Shown one piece after another: positions 33,051 to 43,886 of a stretch of DNA of 64,000 bases. The position numbers were made by a program, and so were the translations under genes. How positions within the stretch are numbered: position 1 is the stretch's first letter; each line of letters begins with the position of its first letter. Source of the stretch: Alentia gelatinosa (taxonomy: Eukaryota > Annelida > Polychaeta > Phyllodocida > Polynoidae); the NCBI GenBank assembly GCA_950022655.1, contig OX465590.1, forward strand, positions 44,661,718-44,725,717. Direction: 5' to 3'. The notes under the pieces were generated by a model that was given only the letters and a program-made list of their open reading frames with translations, did no database searches and was not told the DNA's origin.

Positions 33051-33437
33051 GGGGCTGTTTTTAAAACTAAGAACGATATTGGCTGAACGATTACGATTAG
33101 GACTAACCTGAGGCGATAGTGACCACGAAAGGAGTGGTAGTCCGTTTTTAAACGTGGTCTGCATAAATCAAGGAGATCTTTTACAATTTATATTGTTTGC
33201 TTTTTGCCTTTCTTAGTGGAAGATGTTTTGTTATAAAGGATCAAACCTATCTAGAATCACACCTAAAAATGGTGAAATGTGTGATCTTTTCAAAAATTAT
33301 AATAAAAATATTTTCATTGATCGTCTTGTTAGACTGTCCTCTATAAAGACGGATCACTTTTGTGTAACGAGAACGTAACAAAGACGGCGATAAGATCAAT
33401 TCCTTTATCGTTCTTAGTTTTAAAATCACCTCCAAGG
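33051..33437. mobile_element. MITE family C, copy 1
   Basis: Terminal inverted repeats CTGTTTTTAAAACTAAGAAC and GTTCTTAGTTTTAAAATCAC bound about 385 bp. Subterminal ACGATTAGGACTAACCTGAG and CGTCTTGTTAGACTGTCC are shared with 41624-42009. Confidence 0.8.
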
Positions 33438-33504
33438 TGCCATAGATTTAACCCAACGAGAGCTAGCGTAGTGTAGCTCTGGCGGCCAGTGTATGCATAG
33501 GAGA

Positions 33505-33660
33505 GTTCATGATAAAAGCCACCTTGTGATTGGTTGCGCCTTGTGTCTGTCCCTGGTGCTGGTGGAAGTGTTCGGTATAAAAGACGGGTAATTATAGGGT
33601 CCTCAGTTCAAACACCAAACATGGTGTGCGAAGTAAAAGAACTTTTATCTCGGTAAATGT
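33505..33660 (+). promoter_or_regulatory. CCAAT/TATA module, copy 1
   Basis: ATTGGTT (inverse CCAAT box) at 33529-33535 and TATAAAA at 33576-33582, 47 bp apart. An ATG at 33621 opens MVCEVKELLS before a GTAAAT donor-like site at 33653. The module AAAGCCACCTTGTGATTGGT ... GGGTAATTATAGGGTCC is repeated at 34213-34315. It could be a real duplicated promoter or part of a mobile element. Confidence 0.4.
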
Positions 33661-34212
33661 GTAGGTGTGAGATTTCTATCGGAATTCATCACATTGATTC
33701 GACAACCCCCCTTGTGGTATAAAAGAACCTTGAGAAAGTGGTATGGACCTATAATGGTTGACTGGACATTAAATCAAAACAAAACAAACAAAAAAATCAA
33801 AGTAGCTTGATTGTTAAAAGGACTCAAGGTTTGTTTCCCAACATATATACTCATTATTTAGTGGTTTACCACCAAACTTTATTTTAGTCCTAACCAAAGA
33901 CATACCTTGTTTGAACAATGAGAATCGTATAAGGATTCTCCTAGGAGCAACAAGAAGTCCTGCGGATATTTAACAGGTATTGGGAGGTGCATATCTATGA
34001 CATTTTCTTTGAGTCATTAACAAAAATTCCTCATATTTATATATCTAAATTTAGAGCTGTGCAGCATGTGGCCAAAGCTATGATGCATTCAAATTTCTCA
34101 GTCTAATAGATTATAAGGGACATTAAATGACCCAAAGGACATAATATTTTATCGATATCTAACATTATTTTGATATTACTTATTTCTATTACTATTTCAT
34201 AAATGTAAAACA
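33661..34212. other. Spacer between duplicated modules, no gene
   Basis: AGGACTCAAGGTTTGTTTCC (33820) is echoed after the second module near 34415, so the duplication is longer than the promoter-like part. No exon seen. Confidence 0.4.
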
Positions 34213-34345
34213 TTTCATGATGAAAGCCACCTTGTGATTGGTTGCGCCTTGTGTCTGTCCCTGGAGCTGGTGGAGGTGTTTGGTATAAAAAATGGGTAAT
34301 TATAGGGTCCCGAGCACAAACCCCAGACTAGCTCAATTTAATTTT
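34213..34345 (+). promoter_or_regulatory. CCAAT/TATA module, copy 2
   Basis: ATTGG at 34237-34241 and TATAAAA at 34284-34290, with the same spacing as copy 1. The ATG frame seen in copy 1 is absent here. Confidence 0.4.
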
Positions 34346-34460
34346 TCGCATCTTTAAAAAAATAAGAAGATTTATCTACTGGACGATCTCTTTCAAAGAG
34401 ATTGTAAGAAAGGGCCAAGGATTGTTTTCCAATATGTATATTATGTTTCTTATGCTAACA

Positions 34461-34660
34461 GGGAGGTGTTTTTAAAACTAAGAACAATACAGTCTGAGCG
34501 ATTATGATTAGGACTAACCTCAGGCAATAATGACCACCGTGTTTTAAATGTGGTCCACATAATTCCATGATATATTTTGCAGTGTTCATCATTTACTGTT
34601 TCCCCTTCTCAATGTAAGACGTTTTGTGAAGGACCGAACCCACCTAGCAACAGACCTAGA
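34461..34660. mobile_element. MITE family C, copy 2, truncated by LINE
   Basis: GGGAGGTGTTTTTAAAACTA and the following text match the other C copies until CCCACCTAGCAACAGACCT (about 34637-34655), where the LINE begins. The other half of the element is not found after the LINE tail. Confidence 0.75.
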
Positions 34661-37289
34661 ACAAGTAAAACTTGGTGGACCGGGCTGTTATCTGAGCATG
34701 GATCTTGCACACCATGCCACCGTCGTTGGGCATCTCAATGTCAGCTGCTTGGAGCATGAAGTCATGGTAATCAGCATTGACAAACCTGGGCTAAAACGGC
34801 TATGCATTATTACTTGCTATAAACCACCACCACAATCGGCAAAAAAGTTATATGAGAAACTCAGTGAAATAGTGGATCACCCTGACATCAGTGGTCGAGA
34901 AATATGGATTGTAGGAGACGTCAATATAGATCTCATTAAAACTGGGACAGTGGATCACCAACTAGCCACCGCTTTCATTAGAAACACTGGTCTCCGACAA
35001 CTGATTAATGATATTACCCATCCCTGTCCGTCCGGAGGAACCCTTCTCGATCATATGTACACGAACTCCCCATTTGTAGAGCGGGCGGAGGTGCAGGATG
35101 ATTTCATTAGTGACCATTTTCCGACCCTAGCAATAAGAAAGAAATCTAAGGAATATCATAAAAAAACAGATTTTGTCGGCAGGAGTTATCGCCTCTACGA
35201 ACTAGATAAGTTAGAGAAATTTGTCAACATGCACGTGGAAGACCTGCCGACTGAACAGGACGGAGTTGACCGTATGTGGGATAAACTGCTCAATGTTCTG
35301 ACGGATTTCCTTGACATACATTGTCCTATCAAGGTCAGGAGTTTCCACAGAAGCAAACCTAATTGGATGTCTAAAGAACTTAATAACCTGATAGGGCATC
35401 GCAGGAACCTTGTGAAGCAATATAAAATTTCCCACAGTGTCACCGTACTTAGGGAACTTAGAAGGTCCTCAAGAGAAATTAAAACCAGGCTCCAGTCTGA
35501 AAAAAGTCTATACTGTAAAAACAAACTGGCAGAAACGAGGGGCTCACCGCAAAAGTTCTGGAGAGTCAAAAATGACCTAATAAACCCAGGTGAAAGAAAA
35601 AAGTCATGTGAGCTAATATCCGAAGGTGTTGCTGTTCCTGAAGAAAAAATTCCTTCTGTGGTAAATCATTTCTTTGCGAACTTTGGTAGGGAGCTGTTCC
35701 AGAAGCTAGATCCTGCTCTGTTCCAAAATTACATTGCGGAGCTTGAAGCGCCTGAAGACAGTCTGATTGGATGCTATAATATGAATGTAGACCCCATCCA
35801 TGTCCAGAAGCTAATCAGGAAAGCGATAATGTCCAAGTCATCAGGACTTGACCACATATCAACCCTGGTCCTAAAAGATTACCTGACGTGTGTACTAGAT
35901 AAGTTTGTATTACTCCTGAATTCTTCCATCAAGTATCAAAAATTCCCAACGAAATGGTCAGTTGCTAGAGTAGTGCCGATCTCCAAGTCAGGTGACACAA
36001 AAAACATCGAAAACTGGAGACCCATCTCCCTCCTTAATCTGCCCAGTAAGATTCTAGAGAAAATTGTCCACGGTGAACTCTATCAAATCCTAACCGGTGC
36101 AGATCTGCTAAATTGCATGCAATTTGGTTTCCGTCCAGGGAAAAGCACCTCTGATGCCATATTTACCCTTCTTAGGGATCTTTACATAGCTAGAAATGAC
36201 AAGGAGATCATTGCTGCCTGCTTTGTAGACTTCAAAAAGGCGTTCGATTCGGTACACCATGAACTCCTTATCCGCAAACTGGAAAAGGTAATGAAAGTTC
36301 CATTGAATGTCGTTACATGGTTAAAAAGCTACCTGCATGGCAGGCGACAATACGTTACCATAAATAACTCTAACTCAAGCATCGAGTCCATAGATTTTGG
36401 GGTCCCACAAGGTTCTGTACTTGGCCCTCTATTGTTCGTACTTTTTGTCAATGACCTTGGTTCCTGTTTTAAATTCTGTAGATATGTCCAATACGCCGAT
36501 GATCTGGTGTTTTACGTGAGTGGAAAGACCGAACACGAAGTGCAGCGGGCAATACAGAGTGACCTTAACTCGTTGACTTGCTGGTGCACCAAGAACGGGC
36601 TTATCATAAACGTTAAAAAGACCAAATGCATGTGGTTTGGCACCCAGCAGCGGCTCAGGAATGTCCCACCCTTGCAAATTCGTGCCAATGATCGTCCTTT
36701 AAGCTCCTGTCCTTCATACCCTTACCTGGGACTTATCCTAAACTCATCGCTAACATGGATACCACAAGCAAACGCCCTAAAGAAAACAATCAGCGGCTGT
36801 CTATTCAAGCTTGGCAAATTAAGATATTGTCTGACTAAAGAAGCAGCCCGAAGTATCTTCATAACGAATGTCCAAGCAATAGTTGAATACTGCTCATTTG
36901 TCCACGACAGCTTTTGCAAGATCGATCAGAGCGCCATAAGTAGACTGCTGATCAGGGGACTAAAGTTAATCCAGAGTTACAGGGGAGTATCCGGACTATC
37001 AGTCAAGGCTTTGTATGCCAAGTGTGACCTAGACAGTCCGGAGAGCCACAGAAAAACGCAATTACTCATGCTGATGCACAAGCAAACAAAAAACTTAACA
37101 TGGCTAGATAAGGTTGGATCCAGAACAAGAAGCAGCTCGAAAATCAAGTTCAAATTGCCATGTCCTAAGACTACCTCAGTCCTAGAATCACCGTTTTGGC
37201 GTGGAGTGAATGCATGGGACAAGTTGCCTGCAGAAATCCAATCGGTGGATAGTATGAAAGACTTCAAACATTGTGTGAAAAAGCTCTAA
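34626..37289 (+). CDS. LINE ORF2: AP-endonuclease (partial) and reverse transcriptase
   Basis: An open frame of 887 codons starts at GTG 34626; the first retroelement ATG is 34698. The first ~12 codons come from the host MITE. Residues 17-170 are the C-terminal part of an APE-type endonuclease: GGPGCYLSMD, the WIVGDVNIDL motif (94-103, Asp and Asn conserved) and ISDH (161-164). The N-terminal catalytic part is missing. The RT domain is complete: ARVVPISKSGD (447-457), NWRPISLLN (463-471), GFRPGKSTSDAI (501-512), FVDFKKAFDS (533-542), GVPQGSVLGP (592-601), catalytic YADD (623-626) and VKKTKCMWFG (663-672). The C-terminus has the FWRGVNAWDKLPAEI block seen in CR1/L2/Crack-type LINEs. No RNase H or gag. 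The frame is uninterrupted, so the copy is young but 5'-truncated. Confidence 0.9.
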   Translation: MKDRTHLATDLEQVKLGGPGCYLSMDLAHHATVVGHLNVSCLEHEVMVISIDKPGLKRLCIITCYKPPPQSAKKLYEKLSEIVDHPDISGREIWIVGDVNIDLIKTGTVDHQLATAFIRNTGLRQLINDITHPCPSGGTLLDHMYTNSPFVERAEVQDDFISDHFPTLAIRKKSKEYHKKTDFVGRSYRLYELDKLEKFVNMHVEDLPTEQDGVDRMWDKLLNVLTDFLDIHCPIKVRSFHRSKPNWMSKELNNLIGHRRNLVKQYKISHSVTVLRELRRSSREIKTRLQSEKSLYCKNKLAETRGSPQKFWRVKNDLINPGERKKSCELISEGVAVPEEKIPSVVNHFFANFGRELFQKLDPALFQNYIAELEAPEDSLIGCYNMNVDPIHVQKLIRKAIMSKSSGLDHISTLVLKDYLTCVLDKFVLLLNSSIKYQKFPTKWSVARVVPISKSGDTKNIENWRPISLLNLPSKILEKIVHGELYQILTGADLLNCMQFGFRPGKSTSDAIFTLLRDLYIARNDKEIIAACFVDFKKAFDSVHHELLIRKLEKVMKVPLNVVTWLKSYLHGRRQYVTINNSNSSIESIDFGVPQGSVLGPLLFVLFVNDLGSCFKFCRYVQYADDLVFYVSGKTEHEVQRAIQSDLNSLTCWCTKNGLIINVKKTKCMWFGTQQRLRNVPPLQIRANDRPLSSCPSYPYLGLILNSSLTWIPQANALKKTISGCLFKLGKLRYCLTKEAARSIFITNVQAIVEYCSFVHDSFCKIDQSAISRLLIRGLKLIQSYRGVSGLSVKALYAKCDLDSPESHRKTQLLMLMHKQTKNLTWLDKVGSRTRSSSKIKFKLPCPKTTSVLESPFWRGVNAWDKLPAEIQSVDSMKDFKHCVKKL

Positions 37290-37515
37290 GTCTGTAGCCC
37301 CCCCACCCTCATCGTACACATTTCTTCATCCTTTTCATCTCATAAATTAAATTCATAATTAACTACCGCCACCTAGGCATTATGTACTTAAAATTTCTTC
37401 TTTGACACTCAACGATAATCGATTGTTCAGAATGTTATAACAACGCTGTACCATGTTGGAACTGAAAAACATGCCTTGGTGAGAGTTCTCAATAAAAAAA
37501 AAACTAAAAAAAACT
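34660..37515 (+). mobile_element. 5'-truncated non-LTR retrotransposon (CR1/Jockey group)
   Basis: The element covers the ORF, a 3' UTR of about 200 nt and an A-rich tail at 37490-37515 (AATAAAAAAAAAACTAAAAA). AAACTTGG is found both near the 5' junction (34668-34675) and after the tail (about 37512-37519), a possible short target-site duplication. It inserted in a family C MITE. Clade assignment rests on RT motifs and the lack of RNase H; CR1, Crack/Daphne or Jockey cannot be told apart by eye. Confidence 0.85.
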
Positions 37516-38279
37516 TGGATACAAGGATTATCCGGACATTTCCCAGGTTTCAGCACGAAAAGACTTTTTTTTTTTTTTAGGTTTTTTATTTATACTGGAG
37601 TTTACTGTAAGGGACAGTCAGTCCCTATCTTCCACAGGCTCCAGTGCAACAAAGACCCTCGCAGTATACAACTTGCACAGTTGATGGGCTTACACACAAT
37701 GGAGGGTATCTCAAGTTTTTGTACGTCAATGTAGACATATATAATATCAAACATACATTTATTTCACAGGGTGATAGGGCGGGCTCACCCCCTTATACAG
37801 GACATATGCAGTTTTGTAAACAGCTCAGGAAAAATAGACTTACTTAATATCGTTACATCACAGTCATTGGATTCTAGTTATCCATAGTTTCGTGTACATT
37901 GATTTGGTTAGGTCAGGTCTCACACACCATCTGACTCTTTCCATTTTCGACACTGAGCCTTACTATAAATGTGTAGCAGAACGATGGCGTATTCGTTTCA
38001 CTTTGTACCTGACCTTTAGCATTGTGGCTGTACGTTTGAGTTTGAGGGAATACGTTTGAGTTTCACATCAACACAGATTCTATAGCATACAAACAACCAT
38101 GAGACTGGCATATTAGGACTAGTGTTAGGGTTTCATTATCCACCTAATACAATACTTTTCCCCGTGCTCTTTAGAATTTAGTTCAATGTCCACAACTGCC
38201 CACAACTAGATGATATCGTAACAAGATGCAATAATTTCATCCCCCAGATAAATATTCTCCCAACCCTCCCTGCTAATTT
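37516..38279. other. No gene recognised; T-run and repeat pieces
   Basis: A T-tract at 37566-37580 followed by AGGTTTTTTATTTATACTGG, which is echoed near 55998 (AAAGGTTTTTATTCATACTG). A J-type end TTATCCACCTAATACAATAC lies near 38135. No exon. Confidence 0.4.
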
Positions 38280-38590
38280 TCCTATCCCTATATACCCATG
38301 AGCGAACAACCTATGATTACCTAACGCTCCTGGGGGTGGAATAACTTTTGTTTACTGCCCAGGTTGACGTTCACTGCCCAGGTTGACGTTTAGTTCGGTT
38401 TTTATCGACATTAGCCGACAATTGAAGGTATAGGGAATAGGCAAACCACATACCGGTGGAAATAAGTCAAAGTTACCAGGTAAGGCTTGGAAAAATTACT
38501 GCCCAAGGCGTAGCCGCAGGCAGTAATCTGTCCAAGCCTTACCTCGTAACTTTGACTTACTCCCACCTGAACATAGTTTCCCTCTATTCT
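38280..38590. mobile_element. Foldback element family F, copy 3
   Basis: TCCCTATATACC on the left, then arms with AAGTCAAAGTTACCAGGTAA and AAGCCTTACCTCGTAACTTT around TACTGCCCAAGGCG, ending TAGTTTCCCTCTATTC. Confidence 0.75.
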
Positions 38591-38649
38591 TCCCGTGTTT
38601 ATACTCAACCGAGTATATCATGTGCTCATTTTGTTTACGACTTTCTGCA

Positions 38650-38890
38650 TTGAGGCTTTGATTTCAAACATTTTACATCTACCACCATCACCAAATCATC
38701 GGCATACAATATTGAAAAAACACCAGCGATAGAATAAGGTAGATTATTGATATATAGCAGGAGTAAGATAGGGCCCAGTATGGAACCCTGTGGTACCCCG
38801 AAATCCCCGAACCTCTGTGTTTGTGTTCTTACTTTCTTTTTCTTAAGGTCTACGAGGAGCATACGTCCGCTTGTATCTGAAACAAGTCAA
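38650..38890 (-). pseudogene. Reverse transcriptase fragment (LINE remnant)
   Basis: The - strand encodes RMLLVDLKKKKV, then GVPQGSILGPILLLLYINNL and, at the usual distance, FSILYADDLVMVVD. These are RT blocks 4 and 5 with the catalytic YADD intact. It is cut on both sides and followed upstream by family J end sequence (38867-38910). It is distinct from the 34.6 kb LINE in sequence. Confidence 0.85.
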
Positions 38891-39189
38891 TATCGTGTAT
38901 GTATGGGTGGATGCCCATTCGTAAGTTTTTCTTTGAATTCCTCACTCCCCTGGTACAAGTTAGCCATAAGAATAACAATAGACATATCTCTACGATCACT
39001 CCGGTAAAGTGGCAATACGATGCCATGGTCGTGGTGGAGTGAACAACAGATGACGTCCAATGCGAGTTACCAATCAGCAGCCAGGATTTCAGAAAGAAGA
39101 CAAGATATCCACATGGAGATCTAAATGTTCCTAACTGGATTTGAGAAGTAATTATTTTGATATTGCAATGCTATTCCGTTGTCCGTGAA

Positions 39190-39480
39190 CGGGGTGAGAT
39201 GAATCGAGAACAGCACTCGAATCGTAAAATAATCGTAATAATGAATACTCTACTCATTAGGATGCACCATAATCGTCACTCAGCTTCGCCTTGATGACGA
39301 TGGTGGAATATTCAAACTCGTGGAGTATTGGGTATTATCATAAAACCGGATGAATTTTAATCTGGGCTCCCGTATGCGACGACTGGAGTTTGGCGTAGTG
39401 ATATCCAGAGCCAAAACTCCAGGAGTCGCATACGGGAGACCAGATTAAAACGAATAAGGTTTTGATTTTATCCTACCCCC
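39190..39480. mobile_element. Two adjacent foldbacks
   Basis: 39197-39345 has arms AATAATGAATACTCTACTCA-like with centre CACTCAGCTTCGCCTTGATG. 39352-39460 is a second hairpin with arms TTTAATCTGGGCTCCCGTAT and CATACGGGAGACCAGATTAA. TATCCTACCCCC follows at 39471-39481. Confidence 0.75.
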
Positions 39481-40469
39481 TGTGAACGATATTTTTATGT
39501 GAGGATAATAACAAAGAACATGATAAAAACTTTCTGAAGTCCTCCATATAGCTCTCCTTGCTGCTCTGAAGGCGCTTGGAACTACTTTCAGCTGCTGATC
39601 TCTGATTGGTCCATTTTTTGTACACTCCTAGGAGGGATTTTTCATCCCTATGTGACATGCGGGCGCATGCGGAAAGTCAATGTTAAGCCTATGGGATTTT
39701 ATATTAGGGGTAGGATAACTATACGCTTCAATAGGCAGTTCTATATAAGTGCAAGGCGTACCCGGTATTTTGCAAAATTGACTAGAACTAGGGAAATCAA
39801 AATAGCTGCTGCTACAAGCGTGCAAATGACGTTTAAGTTATTATTATATACCCATGCAGTATATTTGATATATTTGGTACTGCTACTCCCTATGCAGTAT
39901 AGATTATATACTGAACCCTGTGCAATACACTGTTATACTGACCACCTTGAAATCAGCAGTGTATGAGCTTTTATGTAGACATGCCTTCTATACCAAAATA
40001 TGGTTAGATTTTATTAATTCTAATTGTAGACCTAAACAAATTTAACAGTTTCAAGTTTTTTCTCTCCACGAGAATCTCACTCTCGTGACTCTTCAGTCTT
40101 CGAGCCTCAGTCTGGTTCACTATGTCTCTATGTGCAGCAGAAACTCCAAGCATATCCTACCAGAATCATAGGTAGGTGGCCAGCGAAATGTTGTGATCTC
40201 ATTGCATTCTCTCAAGGAAAGGAGGTCAGAAAACTACAGTATACTAAACTTTGATTTGTCATAATTATCTCATTTGCCATCAGAAATCACTGTCATAACA
40301 TGCTTTGCATGCTAAAATCATGGGGAAATGTTGAACTACATTATTGGTGTAAGTCTACACCAAATTACTGCCACGCTTAACAGTGCTGTGGTGTCTGGAA
40401 CTAAATGTCTTGCAGAAACTTTTTATTGCAATAGATTTGCTATTTATATTGTAGGTGGTTAACAAATAA
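39481..40469. other. TATCCTACCCC-family end, otherwise no gene
   Basis: GTTAAGCCTATGGGATTTTA and TTAGGGGTAGGATAACT at 39681-39720 close the foldback family element. The rest to 40469 is AT-rich without recognised exons. Confidence 0.45.
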
Positions 40470-40740
40470 TAAAGACTGGTTTTATATATGAGTGGCGGTA
40501 ATCTCCTCGTAGTTGATGACGTAATATCCTCGCTAATCGCTCGGATTTTACTACGCGTCAACTACTCAGAGATTACGGCCACTCGTACACAAAACCAGTC
40601 ATTATTGTGTATGTAATCTCTGAGTAGTTGACGCGTAGTAATATCCTCACTAATTGCTCGGATATTACTACGCGTCAACTACTCGGAGATTACGGCCACT
40701 CGTACACAAAACCAGTCATTATTGTGTATGTATACGATTG
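40470..40740. mobile_element. Hairpin MITE with partial duplication
   Basis: ACTGGTTTTATATATGAGTG and GAGATTACGGCCACTCGTAC arms flank GTAGTTGATGACGTAATATC and TACTACGCGTCAACTACTC. The right two thirds (AGTAGTTGACGCGTAGTAAT ... CAGTCATTATTGTGTATGTA) is present twice. Confidence 0.8.
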
Positions 40741-40995
40741 CGTCTTTTCAGGGATTTCCTATTTTGTGTAACACGCAGGGTCAGGGTCTGTGAAGGATGA
40801 CCTGAGACAAGCCCCGCACTCGTTCCTCCTGATAAAGGCCGCTGTTAATTACTAATTACGAGTTCAGAGAGGGGCCTCGAGCAGAACGTAGGGGACAGAT
40901 GTAAGCCCGGGGACCAGGGGGAGCCGGGGTACAGGGTCCAGTAACTCTCACCGCCCACACCAGGCAGCGCCACTCACCACTCAGTACCCACTGAT
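40741..40995. other. No gene recognised
   Basis: GC-moderate unique sequence with no splice-bounded frame. Confidence 0.35.
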
Positions 40996-41623
40996 TCCTG
41001 GGCCCTGTTTTATTTTCAACTCTCCTTGCCCAGGAGACCCCACGAGGGATAGATCCACGGAGGATATATTTGAGGAGATTTCCTCAATCTCGTTCGATTT
41101 ACCCTGTCCTCGAGAGGTAGAGAAATCCTCGGATGTAGTCTCCTTTGAGAGAGCCCCAGGACAAAATAAACCTCTAGTACACTTTTGAGGACCTTGAAAG
41201 AGAGGCTGTGTATACTGCAGGTGGTGGCACATAGTGGTATTTTTGGGAACTAATTTCATCATTTATGAATGTATGTAAATCTAAGTAAATAGCACAGTGA
41301 TTCTCCATCTGAGATCCCCAGTTTTAATTAAAATCATAATGAATATATTTCCGATAGTTCAAATGAATTAATTAGCTTTTATTTGTTATTTTGAACCACC
41401 CATGATACCCCTAGAGTTGTCGCCCGCCAGGAGAGGTGCAGGACACTTTTCAGGAGCTCTCCCGGCCCGAGGATTGAAAATAAAACGAAATTTCAGGAGA
41501 TCTCCTAGATCGTAGCCCACAACTCTCCCTCCACACATACATTGAAATATCGAACCCAAACTCTCCTAGGACCTCTCCCCGGCCATTTCAAGCCTCCTCG
41601 GGCGAAAAATAAAACAGGGCCCT
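40996..41623. mobile_element. TIR element Q
   Basis: CCTGGGCCCTGTTTTATTTT at the left and AAAATAAAACAGGGCCCT at the right are terminal inverted repeats; subterminal AGGAGATTTCC and CCTCTCC motifs are also inverted. About 628 bp, no transposase frame. It abuts a family C element with no spacer. Confidence 0.8.
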
Positions 41624-42009
41624 GGGAGGTGTTTTTAAAACTAAGAATGATAAAGGATTCGATCTTATCGTGGTCTTTGTTGCATTCTCGTTACCTAACC
41701 GGATCTCTCTTTATGGAGGACTGTCTTACAAGACGATCGGTAAAATATCTTTATTCTTAGTATTTTGAAAGATAACAAATTTTAGCTTTTTTCAGGTCCG
41801 TTGCTAAGTGGGTTCGAATCTTCATAACATAAGATAATCTCCCTTAAGAAGGGAAATAGTATAGATAAAAACTGCAAAAGATTTCCTGGATTTCTGAGGG
41901 CCACATTTAAAACACGGACTGCCACTTCCATCGTGGGCACTATCGCCTGAGGTTAGTCCTAGTCGTAATCATTAAGCCAGTATCCTTCTTAGTTTTAAAA
42001 ACACCTCCC
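41624..42009. mobile_element. MITE family C, copy 3
   Basis: GGGAGGTGTTTTTAAAACTA and AGTTTTAAAAACACCTCCC are intact terminal inverted repeats of a 386-bp element. Confidence 0.85.
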
Positions 42010-42180
42010 AGGTCGCGTTAAATCGGGGCCTACTCTGGCCTCCATAGCTACACTACGCTACGCTACGCTTACTTGGGGTGTTCGCTTACACGGGGTTAAA
42101 ATAGACATCTAAAAGAGGGAACTGTTCCGAGCAAAGGCGTCCGTTAACGTGGGGTGCCCGCTTATGGGTTCTACTGATCT
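42010..42180. repeat. Family L block
   Basis: CTTACTTGGGGTGTTCGCTT, ACACGGGGTTAAAATAGACA and CCGTTAACGTGGGGTGCCCG belong to the CCGCTTACGCGGGGT repeat family. Confidence 0.65.
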
Positions 42181-42289
42181 GAATTGCCTTGACTTTCACT
42201 CGCCTAGCTGATATTATTTCTATCATAGCCAGATTCTCTGCTGGAAGAGTAAACCATTCTAACAGCAGATTTTTTGTGTCTTTTACAAC

Positions 42290-43535
42290 AGGCTATTGCC
42301 GTGGTTGGATATTGCAGTGCTCTCGTAGCCCCTTGTCCATGTAATTGTTTTCTCTTTTGTTTATCTTGATAAAGAGACCATGAAGTTAGACTTTGTTATC
42401 AATTAGTTAAGTTGGTAATAATTTGTAGTAAGTATTCATGGTTTATATTTCACATGTCCCAAAGTGTATTTTGTTTCGAGATAAATGGGTCGAGCTCTCT
42501 GGCCAGAAAGGATCGGACCAGACCAACCCCTAAATCGGAGACAGGGGTTGGTTACCAATCTAAGGCCACCAGAGCTCTGGGATCTGTTTCACTAGTTTTG
42601 TGACATGTCTAGATGGCGTCTAGATGGTGTGTTCGGTTTCATAAGAACTAGACATTAGACTTTGTTTTGTCCGTTCTTGCTTGCACTGGTCCATGGCGTG
42701 TAGATTTGTCTAATTCTTATGTTTGGGGTCTGTCTTTTCCTAAGGGCAGCTACTTGTGTTGTCACGAAACTAGACAACCCAAATGTCTGTATGGTGTCAC
42801 AAACATGTCACAGAACTAGTGAAACAGGTCCCAGGTTAAATCGGCGGCCACCTCCCACCATTAGCTGTAAGTGTCTGTAGCCCGGAAGCCTGGCCTATAT
42901 CCACACATATTAGGCCAGGTAACGCCCACCAATTTCTGGTGCATCATGGGTAACAGCCCCCATTTGTTTGGTGCTTTGCGGGATAGCATTCAGCTGGTAT
43001 CTCATAGATACTTGTTGGATATTGCACTAGTTGAGCTATGAACGCGCCGCCTGGTGAAAATTGCCCGCACTACAGTCCAGAAGGAGGTTGTGCTCTTTTT
43101 CCTTGCCACTGCAAATAAGGGAGGAACCAGCGCAAGTTCAAGGTCGCTCACACCTTGCCATCGCTGGGCGATACTTGTCCTATTGTCCATTAGGGCGAGG
43201 AACCTGTCTTTAAGTATCTGATACTCTCCTACCAGATCTTCCCCAGTGCTTGGAGAGTGTGTTTAGTCATAACATCGAAGGCAATTTACCATTTTTTATT
43301 TCTTTTTGTGTGTATTTTTTTTAAAGAATAAAACCACCATAAAGCTAGACTTCATTATCAATCTGTAAAGCTATGCCTTTATCTTATCGGGTATTTCTGC
43401 TTTAAGAACCTACAAAGAACAAAAGTATTTGGTTTGAGGCACACACAGAGTGATACCATGTGTGATTTAACCAGACCAACCCCTATATCTCAGACAAGGG
43501 TTGGTTGCTAAACTAACACACGCTCCTCTATTCAT
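42290..43535. repeat. Two diverged copies of one module, no gene
   Basis: GAAGTTAGACTTTGTTATCA ... GACCAGACCAACCCCTAAAT (42378-42545) and AAAGCTAGACTTCATTATCA ... AACCAGACCAACCCCTATAT (43338-43485) are copies in direct orientation. The sequence between has no supported exon. Confidence 0.55.
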
Positions 43536-43547
43536 TTTCCTCTACAA

Positions 43548-43563
43548 CCACTAGAGGGCAGCA
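43548..43563 (+). promoter_or_regulatory. CTCF-like site 1
   Basis: CCACTAGAGGGCAGCA fits the CTCF core pattern (CCAsyAGrkGGCrsy). CTCF is conserved in most bilaterians; binding here is inference. Confidence 0.4.
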
Positions 43564-43600
43564 CTGGCGTCCAACCATGCACGAAGGGAAGGACTAAAGA

Positions 43601-43886
43601 AGAAACCAACAGGTTTTGGTCAAAGTTGTCGTTCTTCACGGGTTTGATGTGGAGTGATATGAACAAGGCGACAGCCGAGTGAATATCATATAGCATTCAA
43701 ACGAGTTGGAGAACAATTTCTTTGACCAAAACGAATTGCTTTCTGTATTTATCTAACTCCTGTACACACTAAAAGAACGGACGACACACAGGATATAGAC
43801 CATGGAGAACGGAATGCAATACTCGTAGGGGCATGGAGAACGAATTCCCCTATGGGACAAAAATATCAGGGGTGAGATAAATTCAG
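43601..43886. mobile_element. Dispersed element H, copy 3
   Basis: GGTTTGATGTGGAGTGATAT, AACAAGGCGACAGCCGAGTG, CAAAACGAATTGCTTTCTGT and ACTCGTAGGGGCATGGAGAA match the copies at 8.7 and 16.4 kb. Confidence 0.7.
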
